Shown here: positions 1-10,420 of the stretch, one piece after another
Position numbering within the stretch: the stretch's first letter is position 1
How the letters are laid out: the number at the start of each line of letters is the position of its first letter
From: Panax quinquefolius
Taxonomy: Eukaryota; Streptophyta; Magnoliopsida; Apiales; Araliaceae
Direction of reading: 5' to 3'
Length of the DNA stretch: 64,000 bases
Assembly (NCBI GenBank): GCA_020205615.1
Contig: CM035163.1
Location: 40,000,189-40,064,188, forward strand
The notes under the pieces: model-generated
Told to the model about the DNA's origin: nothing
The model's database searches: none
What the model saw: only the letters and a program-made list of their open reading frames with translations
Made by a program: the position numbers and the translations under genes

Positions 1-240
1 AATAATATCCCGTGAATAGTACCTTGTGAATAGTACTTCGGGAATATTACCTCATGAATAGTACCCCGACATGAAAAGTGCCCAAAATATCTGAGTGAAT
101 AGTAACTCATGAATAGTAACTCGTAAATAGTACTCCGGCATGAAAAGTGCCCCGAATACCCGAGTGAATAATATTTAAGAGAATAGTAACCAGGTAAATA
201 GTAACCCATAAATAGTAACTCATGAATAGTATTTCGGTAT
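1..240. repeat. Short tandem repeats based on GTGAATAGTAAC
   Basis: About 15 degenerate copies of a 12-16 bp unit (variants of GTGAATAGTAC, CATGAATAGTAAC, GTAAATAGTAC), some separated by GGCATGAAAAGTGCCC. The same motif on the other strand (TACTATTCACGGGG) occurs at 30080-30150, 32243-32310 and 54750-54804, always in family A LTRs. Confidence 0.8.
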
Positions 241-603
241 GAAAAGATCAATAATTATCAAGAAAGCTCAAAATAATATTTTTCATGAAAAGATACTGGA
301 TGAAACGCAAATATCAAGGATATTCTACTAATTTCACGGAGTATAGAAGCAATACTTTAACAGAATGAGGGTATAATCAGGAATATGAGACAAAATAATA
401 TTACTAACATACTACAGAGTATGAAAGAAAATATTATTCCTATGAATACTGAACAAAATAATATCCCTTACCTCAGAAGAAGACTGGATACTGGAATAGT
501 GAAGTAGCAGACTTCTCTTCTTCTTTCTCTCTATAGCTTCTCTCTCTATAATTGCTCTTGTGAGTCTTAGTGAATTGGTGAGAATGAAGGAAGAATGAGC
601 TTC

Positions 604-611
604 TATTTATA
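604..611 (-). promoter_or_regulatory. TATA box of family A LTR
   Basis: The minus-strand reading is TATAAATAGAAGCTCATTC, shared with the other family A LTRs. An AG-rich leader (AGAGAGAAAGAAG) follows on the transcript side, and the duplicated GGGGAGGTGGTGCAAG module lies upstream. Promoter function is inferred from position and conservation. Confidence 0.6.
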
Positions 612-1753
612 GAAAAAAATAGTTTCGATAATTGCATGTTTTGGGGCTCAAAATATTACAGTATAATACCTTCATCTTTTCCTTTATTTTTAATTTAGTC
701 CTGTAAGTATTATCAAACTTGTACCACCTCTCCTAATAGTACATTCATGTGAATCAATAGTTCTATACATGTGACAAAAATAGTTATAGTATAATACCTT
801 CATCTATACCTCTATTTTTAATTTAGTCATGCAATTATTATCAATCCTGCACCACCTACCCTAATAGTACATGCATGTGAATCAATAGTACACACATGTG
901 AACAAATAGTTATAAGCATGTGAATTAATAGCAATTAATTTCTCATTTATCCGATTAATTACCCGATTGATCAATATAACCTCCAAAAATCAATTATTAT
1001 CGAAATAAATGTCGATTTTCGCTAACACTAATAATCCCAATACAATGGAACTATCAATTTCATCTTTAATCAACACAAACTTATTCATCATTAATATTAT
1101 AACTCACAATATTTAACAACCAGATCATTCCCATGAAAGAGGAGGCTTTCCGATAAGGATTTCTCCCTATTGGAGCATAATTAGGTGACCAAACCTCTCT
1201 CGATAGAACTTTTTAGACATCGACAATATTGCAAATAATAATATGAATAACTTTGTCGTCTCAAATATTAATTTAATAATATAAAATATTAATATTGTGA
1301 TAATAATTGAATCAATAATATGAGAGATATTATGCAGCAATTACTATAGCAATAATTGAGTATAACTGAGTGACTTCTCACGTAAGCATCAATAATTAAT
1401 ACCGTGTGCTACTATGCAACCACGCCAGACATCAGTATTTCTTTATCAATGGGCGCTTCAACGGTTTAACTAAAAACTTTCGCCGTTATTTTTATAAAAA
1501 GATATTTGTGTCGTTTTTTACCTACGACAAAACTTCCGTTGTGGGGTCCACCAATGATTATGCCTTAGTACGAATATTCCCTGCTAAAATGAATATTCTC
1601 CGACCAATCGAATATTATATAACCACTTGCTTACTCTGCAAAATTTATAAATATTACCCACAACTATAACATTATATCAAATCCACACCATAATTTTCAA
1701 AAAAAATATTTCGAGAAATTTAAATCTTTATTCATAAAATCTGGGGTCTCACA

Positions 1754-1767
1754 ATCTCCCCTCCTTA
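1754..1767 (-). other. Polypurine tract of element M
   Basis: The minus-strand reading is TAAGGAGGGGAGAT, directly next to the LTR end TGTGAGACCCC. It is in the expected position for priming plus-strand DNA synthesis, and matches the AAGAAGGGGAGGT tract before the LTR at 12168. Confidence 0.75.
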
Positions 1768-1809
1768 TGAAATTTCGTCCTTGAAATTAACGTACGTACC
1801 TGGTATGCC

Positions 1810-2395
1810 AAAGAGGTGAGGATACCTTGAATACCTTTATCGTCGAAAACATTATATGTTGCATACGTGCATGCCCGATGTCCTCCGATTGCCTCTGAAT
1901 GCACAGCAGTCCCTAAAATAGCCATTTTAGGCCTTCATACCGACCTCAAATCTCAAATTATAAAGAATAAAAGTTTTAGGTCTACTCATTATCTGTCTGA
2001 ATCATCCTGAATCACCTCAATCGGAGTTTGTATGAAAACGTTATGCTCAATTTACTAAAGGACGTCCGGACAGATTTTGGCTTAACACTTGACCAGCGCC
2101 TAGGCACCCAAATTTGTCCTTGGGCAAGCGCCTAGGTGCCCGAGAACAGATTCTAAGCACTGAGCCTAGTTCCTAGGCGCTCGACCATTGGCACTTAACT
2201 CCAATTTTCCAGATTTTGCAACTTTTGACACACATACTTCAAATCTTCATAACTTCTTCATCCGTTATCGGAATTAGTCCGTTTTTGAGGCTATGGAAAG
2301 CTTGTAACATGCTCTATAAAACCCATATGATTTCATAATTTTCAGATTCTTTAATTATTCCGAAATTTGGCTCCAAAGTCCCCAAAGACTAAGTT
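1810..2395. other. Unidentified insert within element M
   Basis: This stretch is absent from the equivalent part of the copy at 40797-40975, where the integrase-tail coding sequence is continuous. It has no recognisable coding content. It contains three copies of an AGCGCCTAGGCRC-type palindromic motif (about 2094, 2123 and 2167). Its higher GC content and different texture suggest a different origin, possibly a fragment of an unrelated LTR or of genic DNA. The flanks show no clear target duplication because ~170 bp of host sequence was lost. Confidence 0.5.
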
Positions 2396-3000
2396 TTTAC
2401 TAACAAGGATACGTGAAAAACGTTATGAACACGCGACATACTTGGCGGTAAAAAGAGTCTATAGGCCACAGTTCCTACTCAATCGAGGATTTCAAATGGG
2501 TCAATTAAATTGAGGGTTAAGATAACACCTTCTTGAACCTTCTTCTTTACATTCATCAGATTCGGGTGTGTAGCTTGAGTGGCTTTAACTTTATCGATTA
2601 AAGTCAATTCTACTCGTATATTCGTTATCTTCACGTGGGTCCCTAGAGTCTTTAACTCTATCTTCATCATTTGTAAGTTATACAAAATGGGTTTTTGTGT
2701 TAACAACATCGCACTCGTAAACGCATACGATCTTCTACTCAACGCGTCAACTACCACGTTCGCTCTTCCACGATGATATTGAATGGTATAGTCGTAATCT
2801 TCAACAGCTCGAGCCAACATCTTTGGCGCATAATACGTTCATTCTAGGTGAAGAAATATTTAAGGGTTTTAGAAAGGGTTTTGTAGTGAGGTCAATACAA
2901 AATTTGATTTCACGCTCTAGGGGTAGGCTAGGAAGTTCTTCAAGAATACGTCAGGAAATTTATTAACAATAGAAATATCATTCAAAATTGTGACTCTCAT
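2396..3000 (-). pseudogene. Pol remnant: reverse-transcriptase start fused to RNase H end fused to integrase tail
   Basis: On the minus strand, translation shows the start of the reverse-transcriptase region (a LP-x-L-P-x-EREI-x-F-x-IDL pattern near 2900-2960). It then jumps directly to the end of RNase H, where residues ARAVEDYDYTIQYHRGR and ADALSRRSYA-like sequence are the usual RNase H-integrase linker (2479-2820). Another jump follows to the integrase C-terminus (minus-strand sequence for RLALPPSM near 2400-2440). The polymerase and integrase catalytic cores are absent, so no active enzyme can come from it. Confidence 0.8.
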
Positions 3001-3159
3001 CCAAGACTTGGATAGTACGTCACATTGATACCTATCAACTTGCCATCGTTATTCACAACGTCCCCTATGGATAGTCTGGCTTCGGTGCCTTCTACACAAG
3101 GAAGTCACCAGCGAAAGGCTCGGGGCTCTTTACTTATGGCTTGATATGACAGTGATTGA

Positions 3160-3560
3160 CTTTAGTGGTTTGGTTGCTTGAATTCACATAACAGGTTGGT
3201 TAGGAATATAAAAGCTAACAACCTTACGAAAATCTTGATGAGTAGTTAACCAATCAATCCCTAAAATTACATCAAATGCAAGTATTTTCAAAGAGATAAG
3301 ATCGACAGGTAACGTGAAAGTGTTGATTTGAATCAAACAAGATTTATAAATAGTGTAGGTAACGAAGGTTTCTCCCAACAGAGTTTCAACAGATAAATTA
3401 AAGTCTAATTTCTCCGGAGTCAAATTTAAACATTGAGCGCAAGTAGGAGAAATAAAAGAGTGGGTAGAATTGGTATCGAATAAGGTATAGACTTCGCAAG
3501 AATTTATAATTAACTTACCTGTAATAACTTCGTTCGGGTCTCGATAAACGCTCTCACTTA
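3160..3560 (-). pseudogene. Retroviral-type aspartic protease remnant
   Basis: Minus-strand translation gives FDTNSTHSFIS, then LNLTPEKLDFNLSVET and ILGIDWLTTH. This is the standard layout of a Gypsy protease, with the active-site Asp followed ~90 residues later by the ILG element. The glycine of the D-T/S-G motif is replaced by Asn and there are frame breaks upstream, so it is inactive. In a functional element this domain would cleave the Gag-Pol polyprotein. It sits next to the upstream ORF because gag is deleted in this copy. Confidence 0.8.
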
Positions 3561-3569
3561 AACTACCAA

Positions 3570-4270
3570 ATTTGACTTTGCTATAGAGTACATTCCACCC
3601 TTAATTTCTTCGTCACATTCCTGATCCATGATTCGAATCATTACTCTCCGATCCTTATCGAATTGGGGTTGACCGCTCAGCACAGGGTAATTCCGAACTC
3701 GATGTTGGATTCTCCCAATTGTTGTGCAAAAAGCGAAATCTATTTCATCTAGTTTGACCTTATTGGATTGGACGTCTTTTCTACAATATCAACGCGTCGT
3801 GCGGCTTTTACCCATGCATCATTTATTCTCATTCGTTCAGTTGCTTCTTCTTTCATCAGAAGTTTGATCATAGCATTCTCAGATTCCAGCTCTAATATCT
3901 TATACTCTGCCAAAGAGTGCTTCTGTTCAAGCATCGCACATTGGGTAACACGATAATGAATTGTTACATCTCTTTGCTCCACGACCGCATGCCGTTCTTC
4001 AGCCTGCTCTTCCAACTCATGAATATAATTTTGTAATTCTAAATTTCGATCATAAAATTCTTCTAATAAATTCTCCCCAGGTTCCTCTTATTCCTCACTC
4101 TCAGCTGCTACCTCTGTAACTAGCTCGGGTGCAACTATTAGTTCTTCACTCATCACGTAGATATCTCTAATTTCTTCTTCGTCTGACATCACATTAACTT
4201 GGTTAGTGATTAAAGATGTCTCAACAGTCTCATTCACTCCATTGTTAACATTTTTAGTTGCCATTTTCAA
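3570..4270 (-). pseudogene. Conserved ORF upstream of gag (uORF), family A copy, broken
   Basis: Function unknown. On the minus strand it starts at 4270 or 4264 with an N-terminus rich in NVN and TVET, then RDIYVMSEEL, and an acidic stretch ending in a stop at about 4088. In the same frame it continues with YDRNLELQN and a heptad-like coiled coil (4015 to about 3760). After a frame change comes RVRNYP followed ~15 residues later by DRRVMIRIM. All of these blocks have counterparts in the family B ORF at 19985-20703 (RDIHVV, YDRNIELQ, RVRKYP, DRRTMSRIM), and the order and total length (~230 residues) are the same. It lies between the primer-binding site and where gag should be. One stop and at least one frameshift break this copy. 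Confidence 0.7.
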
Positions 4271-4440
4271 ACACTACCACAAAACAAGGGTTAATTAACA
4301 TATCACATATTATCTCTATACTCTGACCGGCCAATTAAATACCAAATGAACTTAGGTAGGTCATACTAGCGAAGGAATTCCCTGCCTCTCCCCTCCTAGT
4401 TCTTGTCTCACATCTCAGCCAGGGATCATATCCCTAAGCT

Positions 4441-4451
4441 TTGATACCAAC
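4441..4451 (-). other. Primer-binding site of element M
   Basis: The minus-strand reading GTTGGTATCAA, continuing AGCTT, begins directly at the inner end of the LTR. It matches the plant initiator-Met tRNA-type primer-binding site TGGTATCAGAGC with one mismatch in the visible core. Confidence 0.8.
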
Positions 4452-5710
4452 TGTGACGCCCCCAAAATAGGTATACATCACCCATCTTGAGTCGCCAAAT
4501 ACATGGTACAAAATTCAAATAGAACTTATGTAAGACCCCAACTTTTATGAATAAAGAATAATTTTCTCCAAATATATTTTTGAATATTATGGTGTGGATT
4601 TGATATAATGTTATAGTTGTGGGTAATATTTATAAACTTTGCAAAGTAAGCAAGTGGTTATATAATATTCGATTGGTCGGGGAATATTCATTTTAACAGG
4701 GAATATTCGTACGGTGGCACAATCATTGGTGGACCCCACAACGGAAATATTGTCGTAGTAAGAAAATGCGATGTAATTATCTTTTTATAAAAATAACGAC
4801 TTTTAAGTGTTACTTTATTAAAAGCTGCTGAACTACCCGATAGTAAAAGTACAATGTCTACGCGTGGTTGCATAGTAGCACACTGCAGTATTGGTTATTA
4901 ATGCTTATGTGAGAAGTCACTCAGTTATACTCAATTATTGCTACAGTAATTGCTGCATCATATCTCTCATATTATTGATTCAATTATTGTCACATTATCA
5001 TCTTCATAATATTTTATATTATTAAATCAATAATTGAGACGACAAAGTTATTCATATTATTATTTGTAATATTGACAATGTCTAGAAGTTCTGTCAAGGA
5101 GAGGTTTGGTCACCTAATTGCGCACTTTTGATAAGGAGAAATCCTTATCGAAAAGCCCCCTCTTTCTCGAAAGCGATCTCGGTTGTTAAATATTGTGAAT
5201 TATAATATTAATGATGAATAAGTTCATGTTGATTAAAGATGAAATTGATAGTTCCACTATGTTGGAATTATTAGTCTTAGTGGAAATCGACATTTATTTC
5301 GATAATAATTGATGTCTAGAGGTTATATTGACCAATGATGTAATTAATCAGATAAATGAGGAATTAATTGCTATTAATTCACATGATTATAACTATTTGT
5401 TCATATGTGTGTACTATTCATTCACATTCTTGAACTATTAGGGGAGGTGGTGCAAGATTGATAATACTTGCATGACAAAGTTAAAAATGGAGGTATAGAT
5501 GGAGGTACTATACTGTAATTCGTATTTTCACATGATTATAACTATTGATTCACATGATTAAACTATTGATTCACATTATTTACTATTAGGGGAGGTGGTG
5601 CAAGTTTGATAATACTTGCAGGACTAAATTAAAAATAAAAGAAAAGAGGAAGGTATTATTCTATAATATTTCGAGCCCTAAAATGTGCAATTATCGAAAC
5701 TATATTTTCC

Positions 5711-5718
5711 TATAAATA
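5711..5718 (+). promoter_or_regulatory. TATA box of the solo LTR
   Basis: TATAAATAGAGGCTCATTC, in the same context as the other family A LTRs. The AG-rich leader follows about 60 bp downstream. Confidence 0.6.
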
Positions 5719-5924
5719 GAGGCTCATTCTTCCTTCATTCATTTCTCACCAATTCACTAAAGCTATAAGAGCAATTATTATAGAGAGAAATTATAGAGAG
5801 AAAGAAGGAGAGAAGTCTGCTACCTCACTATTCCAGTATCCAATCTTCTTCTAAGTTAAGGGGTATTATTCCGTCGTATTCATGAAGAGAGTTATTTTGT
5901 TTCAATACTCGTAATGGTTGTTAT

Positions 5925-6420
5925 TCCATTCTTTATTATTATATTAGAATAACCTGTCTATGCGAAGTACCGCATACATGGTGAAATTCTTCTGTTATTT
6001 CATTCTTTATTATTCTGTTGGAATAACCTGTCTATGCGGTCTATCGCATGCCTGGTGAATTCTATTCTTATTCTATTCTTTATTATTCTATTGGAATATC
6101 CTGTTTGTGTGAATTACGCATGACCTGATTCCATTCTTTATTATTCTATTGGAACATCCTGTCTGTGCGGATTACGTATGACCTTGTTCCATTCTTTATT
6201 ATTCTGTTGGAATATCCTATCTGTGCGGATTACGAATGACCTGGTTCCATTCTTTATTATTCTATTGGGAATAACCTGTCTGTGCGGTCTATCGCATGCC
6301 TGGTGAATTCTTCTATTATTTCATTCTTTATTATTACATTGGAATAACATGCATATGGATTACTGCATGCATGGTGAATGATCCTTCGTATTCATTCCTT
6401 ATTAAATTGCGAAAATGATC
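5925..6420 (+). repeat. LTR minisatellite with hairpin units
   Basis: About eight units of ~60 bp. Each contains CATTCTTTATTATTCTRTTG, then GGAATAACCTGTCTGTGCGG and a GCGG-ATTA-CCGC or CGGTCTATCG inverted repeat followed by CATGCMTGGTGAA. Units differ by point changes and small indels. The array sits downstream of the LTR TATA box. Confidence 0.8.
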
Positions 6421-8479
6421 ATCTCGTGGATTACTGCATGGCGAAATGAAAATCCATTTGTAGTTTCATATATTCTATTATACTCAGGTTGGTTAAAGTT
6501 TTGGCTTCTATACTCCATGAAATTAGTAGAATATCCTCGGATATTTGCGCTTCAACCAAGTATCTTTTCATGGAAATATTCTTTTGAGCATTCTTGAATT
6601 TTACTCCACAAAGCAAGATCATGTGTTGACAATTTGGGCGTAATTGATTTCACGATAAATTAACTTATAAATCTTTAAAATTTATTCTTGAACTTGTTTT
6701 ATTGAATTATTATGTCATTGTCATCATCCTCATGCTTATATTGTGATGAAAGTCATCTTTGGCTTACGTGCATAGATGGACTTGGTATGATTATGACCAG
6801 GGATCATTCGGTATAATTAGGACCTGTAATGTTATTAATGATGTGGTAAAAGTCCTCAGTGGCCTGTAGTGCATTGATGGACAGTTTTTGGTATGATTAT
6901 GACCAGGGATTATTCGGTATAGTCATGACCATTGATGATTTAATGAATATCCTTGGCCCATAATGCAGGGATGACTCAATGATCTGGTTTATTTATTAAG
7001 CTAAGTCTCAGCGATAAAAATTAATGAAAACATTTTAAATCATAGAAGATAGTAGATATCATGCTCTTCTTGACTCTTCTAATGGATTGCTTATTCAAAT
7101 GCTAGCTTAAACTTGATGTCTATTGTATTTTATCAGTTTAACATTGTTGAAGGCTAATGACAATTTATCCTGCATTATCTTAGTCATAATATTTCTTACT
7201 GGGCTAGTTGAGCTCATCCTTTTGCTTTCATTGTTCTCTTCAGGAAATGAGAACGTAGCCGGGACTAGTCGGGGAACGGAGTGATGGTTCGAGATGGTGT
7301 TATAGTAGTCCTCACTATTCTATAAAATAGTGTGACAATAAATGTAATAAGGACTCTATTTGAGAGTGGATATTGTCTAAAAGGCAATATTCCTGTTTAA
7401 ACTCTCAACTATGTTTTGTCGTATATTACACGACGTTTGTATAATTAAGTTTGTATTTGTATTCTGTAACATGTATTTGGCGACTCAAGATGGGTGATGT
7501 ATACCTATTTTGGGGGCATCACAACTTAATTATACAACAGTCGTGTAAAATACGACTAAACATAATCTAAGAGTTTTAATAAGAATATTGTCATCTAGAC
7601 AATATCCACACTCAATGGAGTCCTCATTACATTTATTGTCACACGATTTAATGTAATAGTGAGGACTACTAATGCTATCATCCGACCGTCACCCGCTCCC
7701 CGACTAGTCCTCGCTATGTTCTCATTTTCAAGAGAACAAAGGAAAGAAAGGGTGAGCTCAACTAGCCCAAAGAAGAAATATTATGACTAAGATAATGCGT
7801 AATAAATTATCATTAGCCTTCAACAATGTTAAACCGATAGAATATAATGTACAACAAGTTTAATCGCAATGAACTAGCAATCTATTAAAGAGTCAAGTAG
7901 CATAAAATCTACTATTTTCTATGATTTAAAAGTTTTTCATCAACTTTATCACGAGACTCAAATTAAATGAATCAAATCATCCCCGCACTACTACCAAGGA
8001 TATTCATGTAATCATCAATGGTTATGATTATACCGAATAATCCTCGGTCATAATCATACCAACAACTCGCCCATCAATGAACTACAGCCAATGAGGACTT
8101 TCACCACATCATTCGTCACATTACTTACCATGATTATACCGAATAATCCCTAGTCATAATCATACCAAGTCCATCTATGCACGTAAGTCAAGATGACTTT
8201 CATCACAATATAAGCATGAGGATGATGACAATGACATAATTATTCAATAAAACAAGTTCAAGGATAAATTTTAAAGATTTATAATTTAATTTATCCGTAA
8301 ATCAAAACGCCCAAATTGTCAACATGATATCGCTTGAGGAGTAAAATTCAAGAATGCTCGTAAGAATATTTCCATGAAAAGATATTGATGAAGCGCAAAT
8401 ATCCGTGATATTCTACTAATTTCATGGAGTATAGAAGCCAAAACTTAAACCAACCGAGCATAATAGAATATATGAAATC

Positions 8480-9050
8480 GCAAAATGGATTTTTGTCCGC
8501 CATGCGTTAATCCACGCCGACATATCATTTCCACAATTTAATAAGGAATGAATAATGTAAGGATCATTCACCATGCATGCAGAATCCACATAGTCAGTTA
8601 TTCCAAATGTAATAATAAAGAATGGAATAATGTAAGAATTCACCAAGCGCATGAATCCGCATGCAGATAGGTTATTCCAATGAATAATAAAGAATGAAAC
8701 CAGTCATGCGAACTCGCATGCATGTGATATTCCAATAGAATAATAAAGAATGGAACCAGTGTCATGCGAATCAAGATGCATGTGATATTCCAACAGTAAT
8801 AATAAAGAATGGAATAACAACAGAATTCACTGTGCATGCGATAGACCGCATGCATAAAGTTATTCCAAATGTAATAATAAAGAATGGAATAACAACAGAA
8901 TTCACTGTGCATGCGATAGAATCGCATGTATAGGTTATTCCAATAGAATAATAAAGAATGAAATAATGTAAGAATTTTACCATGTATGCAGATTTCAGAT
9001 GACATAAAGTTATTCCAACATAATAATAAAGAATGAAATAACAACCCTTA
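8480..9050 (-). repeat. LTR minisatellite, minus-strand copy
   Basis: The same ~60-bp unit as at 5925-6420, in reverse orientation inside the 5' LTR of element M. Because it has few stops it creates open frames of up to 134 codons on the minus strand, which are repeat artefacts and not genes. Confidence 0.8.
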
Positions 9051-9238
9051 TGAGTATTGAAAGAAAATAACTCTCTTCATGAATATGAAAGAATAATACC
9101 CCTTACCTTAAAAGAAAACTGGATACAAGAATAGTGAGGTAGCAGACTTCTCTTCTTCTTTCTCTTTATAATTTCTCTCTATAATAATTGCTCTATAGCT
9201 TTAGTGAATTGATGAGAAATGAAGGAAGAATGAGCTTC

Positions 9239-9246
9239 TATTTATA
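9239..9246 (-). promoter_or_regulatory. TATA box, 5' LTR of element M
   Basis: The minus-strand reading TATAAATAGAAGCTCATTC lies just downstream of the duplicated U3 modules and just before the AG-rich leader, as in the other family A LTRs. Confidence 0.6.
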
Positions 9247-10420
9247 GGAAAATATAGTTTCGATAATTGCACGTTTTGGAGCTCAAAATATTACAGTATA
9301 ATACCTTCCTCTTTTTTTATTTTTAATTTAGTCCTGCAAGTATTATCAAACTTGCACCACCTCCCCTAATAGTAAATAATGTGAATCAATAGTTCAATCA
9401 TGTGAATCAATAGTTATAATCATGAAAAAATACGAATTACAGTATAGTACCTTCAACTATACCTCCATTTTTAACTTAGTCATGCAAGTATTATCAATCT
9501 TGCACCACCTCCCCTAATAGTACAAGAATATGAAACAATAGTACACACATTTGAATAAATAGTTATAATCATGTGAATTAATAAGCAATTAATTGCTCAT
9601 TTATCCGATTAATTACCCGATTGTTCAATATAACCTCCAGACATCAATTATTATCGAAATAAATATCGATTTTCACTAACACTAATAATTCCAACACAAT
9701 GGAACTATCCAATTCATCTTTAATCAACACGGACTTATTCATAATTAATATTATAACTCACAATATTTAACAACCGTGTCGCTCCCGTGAAAGAGGGGCT
9801 TTCCGATATGGATTTCTCCTTATTGGCATGCCAGAAATTAGATGACCAAACCTCTCCTCGATAGAACTTCTGACATATCAATAATATTGCAAATAATAAT
9901 ATAAATAACTTTGTCGCTTTCAATTATTGATTTAATAATATAACATATTATACGATGATACTGTGACAATAATTGAATCAATAATACGAGAGATATGATG
10001 CAAGAATTATCGTAGCAATAATCGAGTATAATCGAGTGACTTCTCACGTAAACATCAATAACCAATACCGCAGTGTCTACTACGCAACCACGCCAGACAT
10101 TTTACTTTTACTACCGGGTAGTTCAACAGTTTTAACGGTAACACTTTCGCTGTTATTTTTAATAAAAGATAATTATGTCGTTTTCTTACTACGATAATAC
10201 TTCCATTGTGGGGTCCACCAATGATTGTGTCGCCGTATAAATATTCCCTGTTAAAATGAATATTCCCCTACCAATTGAATATTATATAACCACTTGCTTA
10301 CTTTACAAAATTTGTAAATATTACCCACAACTATAACATTATATCAAATCCACACCATAATATTCAAAAAAAATATTTTGAGAAATTTAAATCTTTATTC
10401 ATAAAATTTGGGGTCTCGCA

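Larger units (their letters stand above)
1..1753 (-). mobile_element. Family A Gypsy LTR, 3' LTR of minus-strand element M (cut by window start)
   Basis: Read on the minus strand this begins TGTGAGACCCC at 1753 and runs off the window at position 1. It abuts a purine-rich tract (minus-strand reading of 1754-1767), which marks it as the 3' LTR. It contains the family TATA box (604-611) and the U3 sequence shared with every other family A LTR here. Only the first ~1.75 kb of the LTR is inside the window, and the cut falls in short GTGAATAGTA-type repeats (1-240). Confidence 0.85.
1754..4451 (-). mobile_element. Internal region of minus-strand family A element M (deletion derivative)
   Basis: Internal DNA of a Ty3/Gypsy element lying between two family A LTRs, only about 2.7 kb and therefore far short of a complete gag-pol. 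On the minus strand the order is: primer-binding site, an upstream ORF, protease, the first part of reverse transcriptase, the end of RNase H, and the end of integrase. Gag, the core of reverse transcriptase and the core of integrase are missing. The reverse-transcriptase deletion has the same junction as the copies at 40743-42736 and 51065-52978. The nearby integrase deletion is about 35 bp larger here. A ~590-bp foreign block (1810-2395) replaces ~170 bp of the integrase tail. Confidence 0.85.
4529..7523 (+). mobile_element. Family A solo LTR with target-site duplication ACTTA
   Basis: This 2,995-bp LTR begins TGTAAGACCCC and ends GGGGCATCACA, with TG...CA ends. It is flanked by the 5-bp duplication ACTTA at 4524-4528 and 7524-7528. 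No internal sequence accompanies it, so it is a solo LTR left by LTR-LTR recombination after insertion. The host is the minus-strand LTR of element M. Inside are the duplicated GGGGAGGTGGTGCAAG modules (about 5437 and 5582), a TATA box (5711-5718), an AG-rich leader and a hairpin minisatellite (5925-6420). Confidence 0.93.
4452..10420 (-). mobile_element. 5' LTR of element M, split by a nested solo LTR
   Basis: Minus-strand family A LTR with segments 4452-4528 and 7529-10420. Read on the minus strand it starts TGCGAGACCCC at 10420 and ends GGGGGCGTCACA at 4452. The break at 4528/7529 is exactly where a plus-strand LTR was inserted, and the uninterrupted sequence can be read at 34700-34730. 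It carries a TATA box (9239-9246), duplicated U3 modules (about 9340-9500) and a minisatellite (8480-9050). It directly abuts coding sequence of another element at 10421, which shows that element M inserted into that element. Confidence 0.85.

Noticed and set aside
44..4523. Host plant gene
   Set aside because: All frames in this part, as in the rest of the window, are explained by LTR, gag, protease, pol or uORF remnants. No exon-like series with host-protein similarity was recognised.
5925..6420. CRISPR-like array of regularly spaced repeats
   Set aside because: Units are degenerate throughout with no unique spacers, recur in many LTRs, and the DNA is plant nuclear.
8640..9044. 134-codon open frame on the minus strand
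   Set aside because: It is a translation of the LTR minisatellite, with repeated MHSEFCCYSILYYY-like units. The same repeats at 36523-36899 and 38439-38793 give similar frames. No sign of coding selection.
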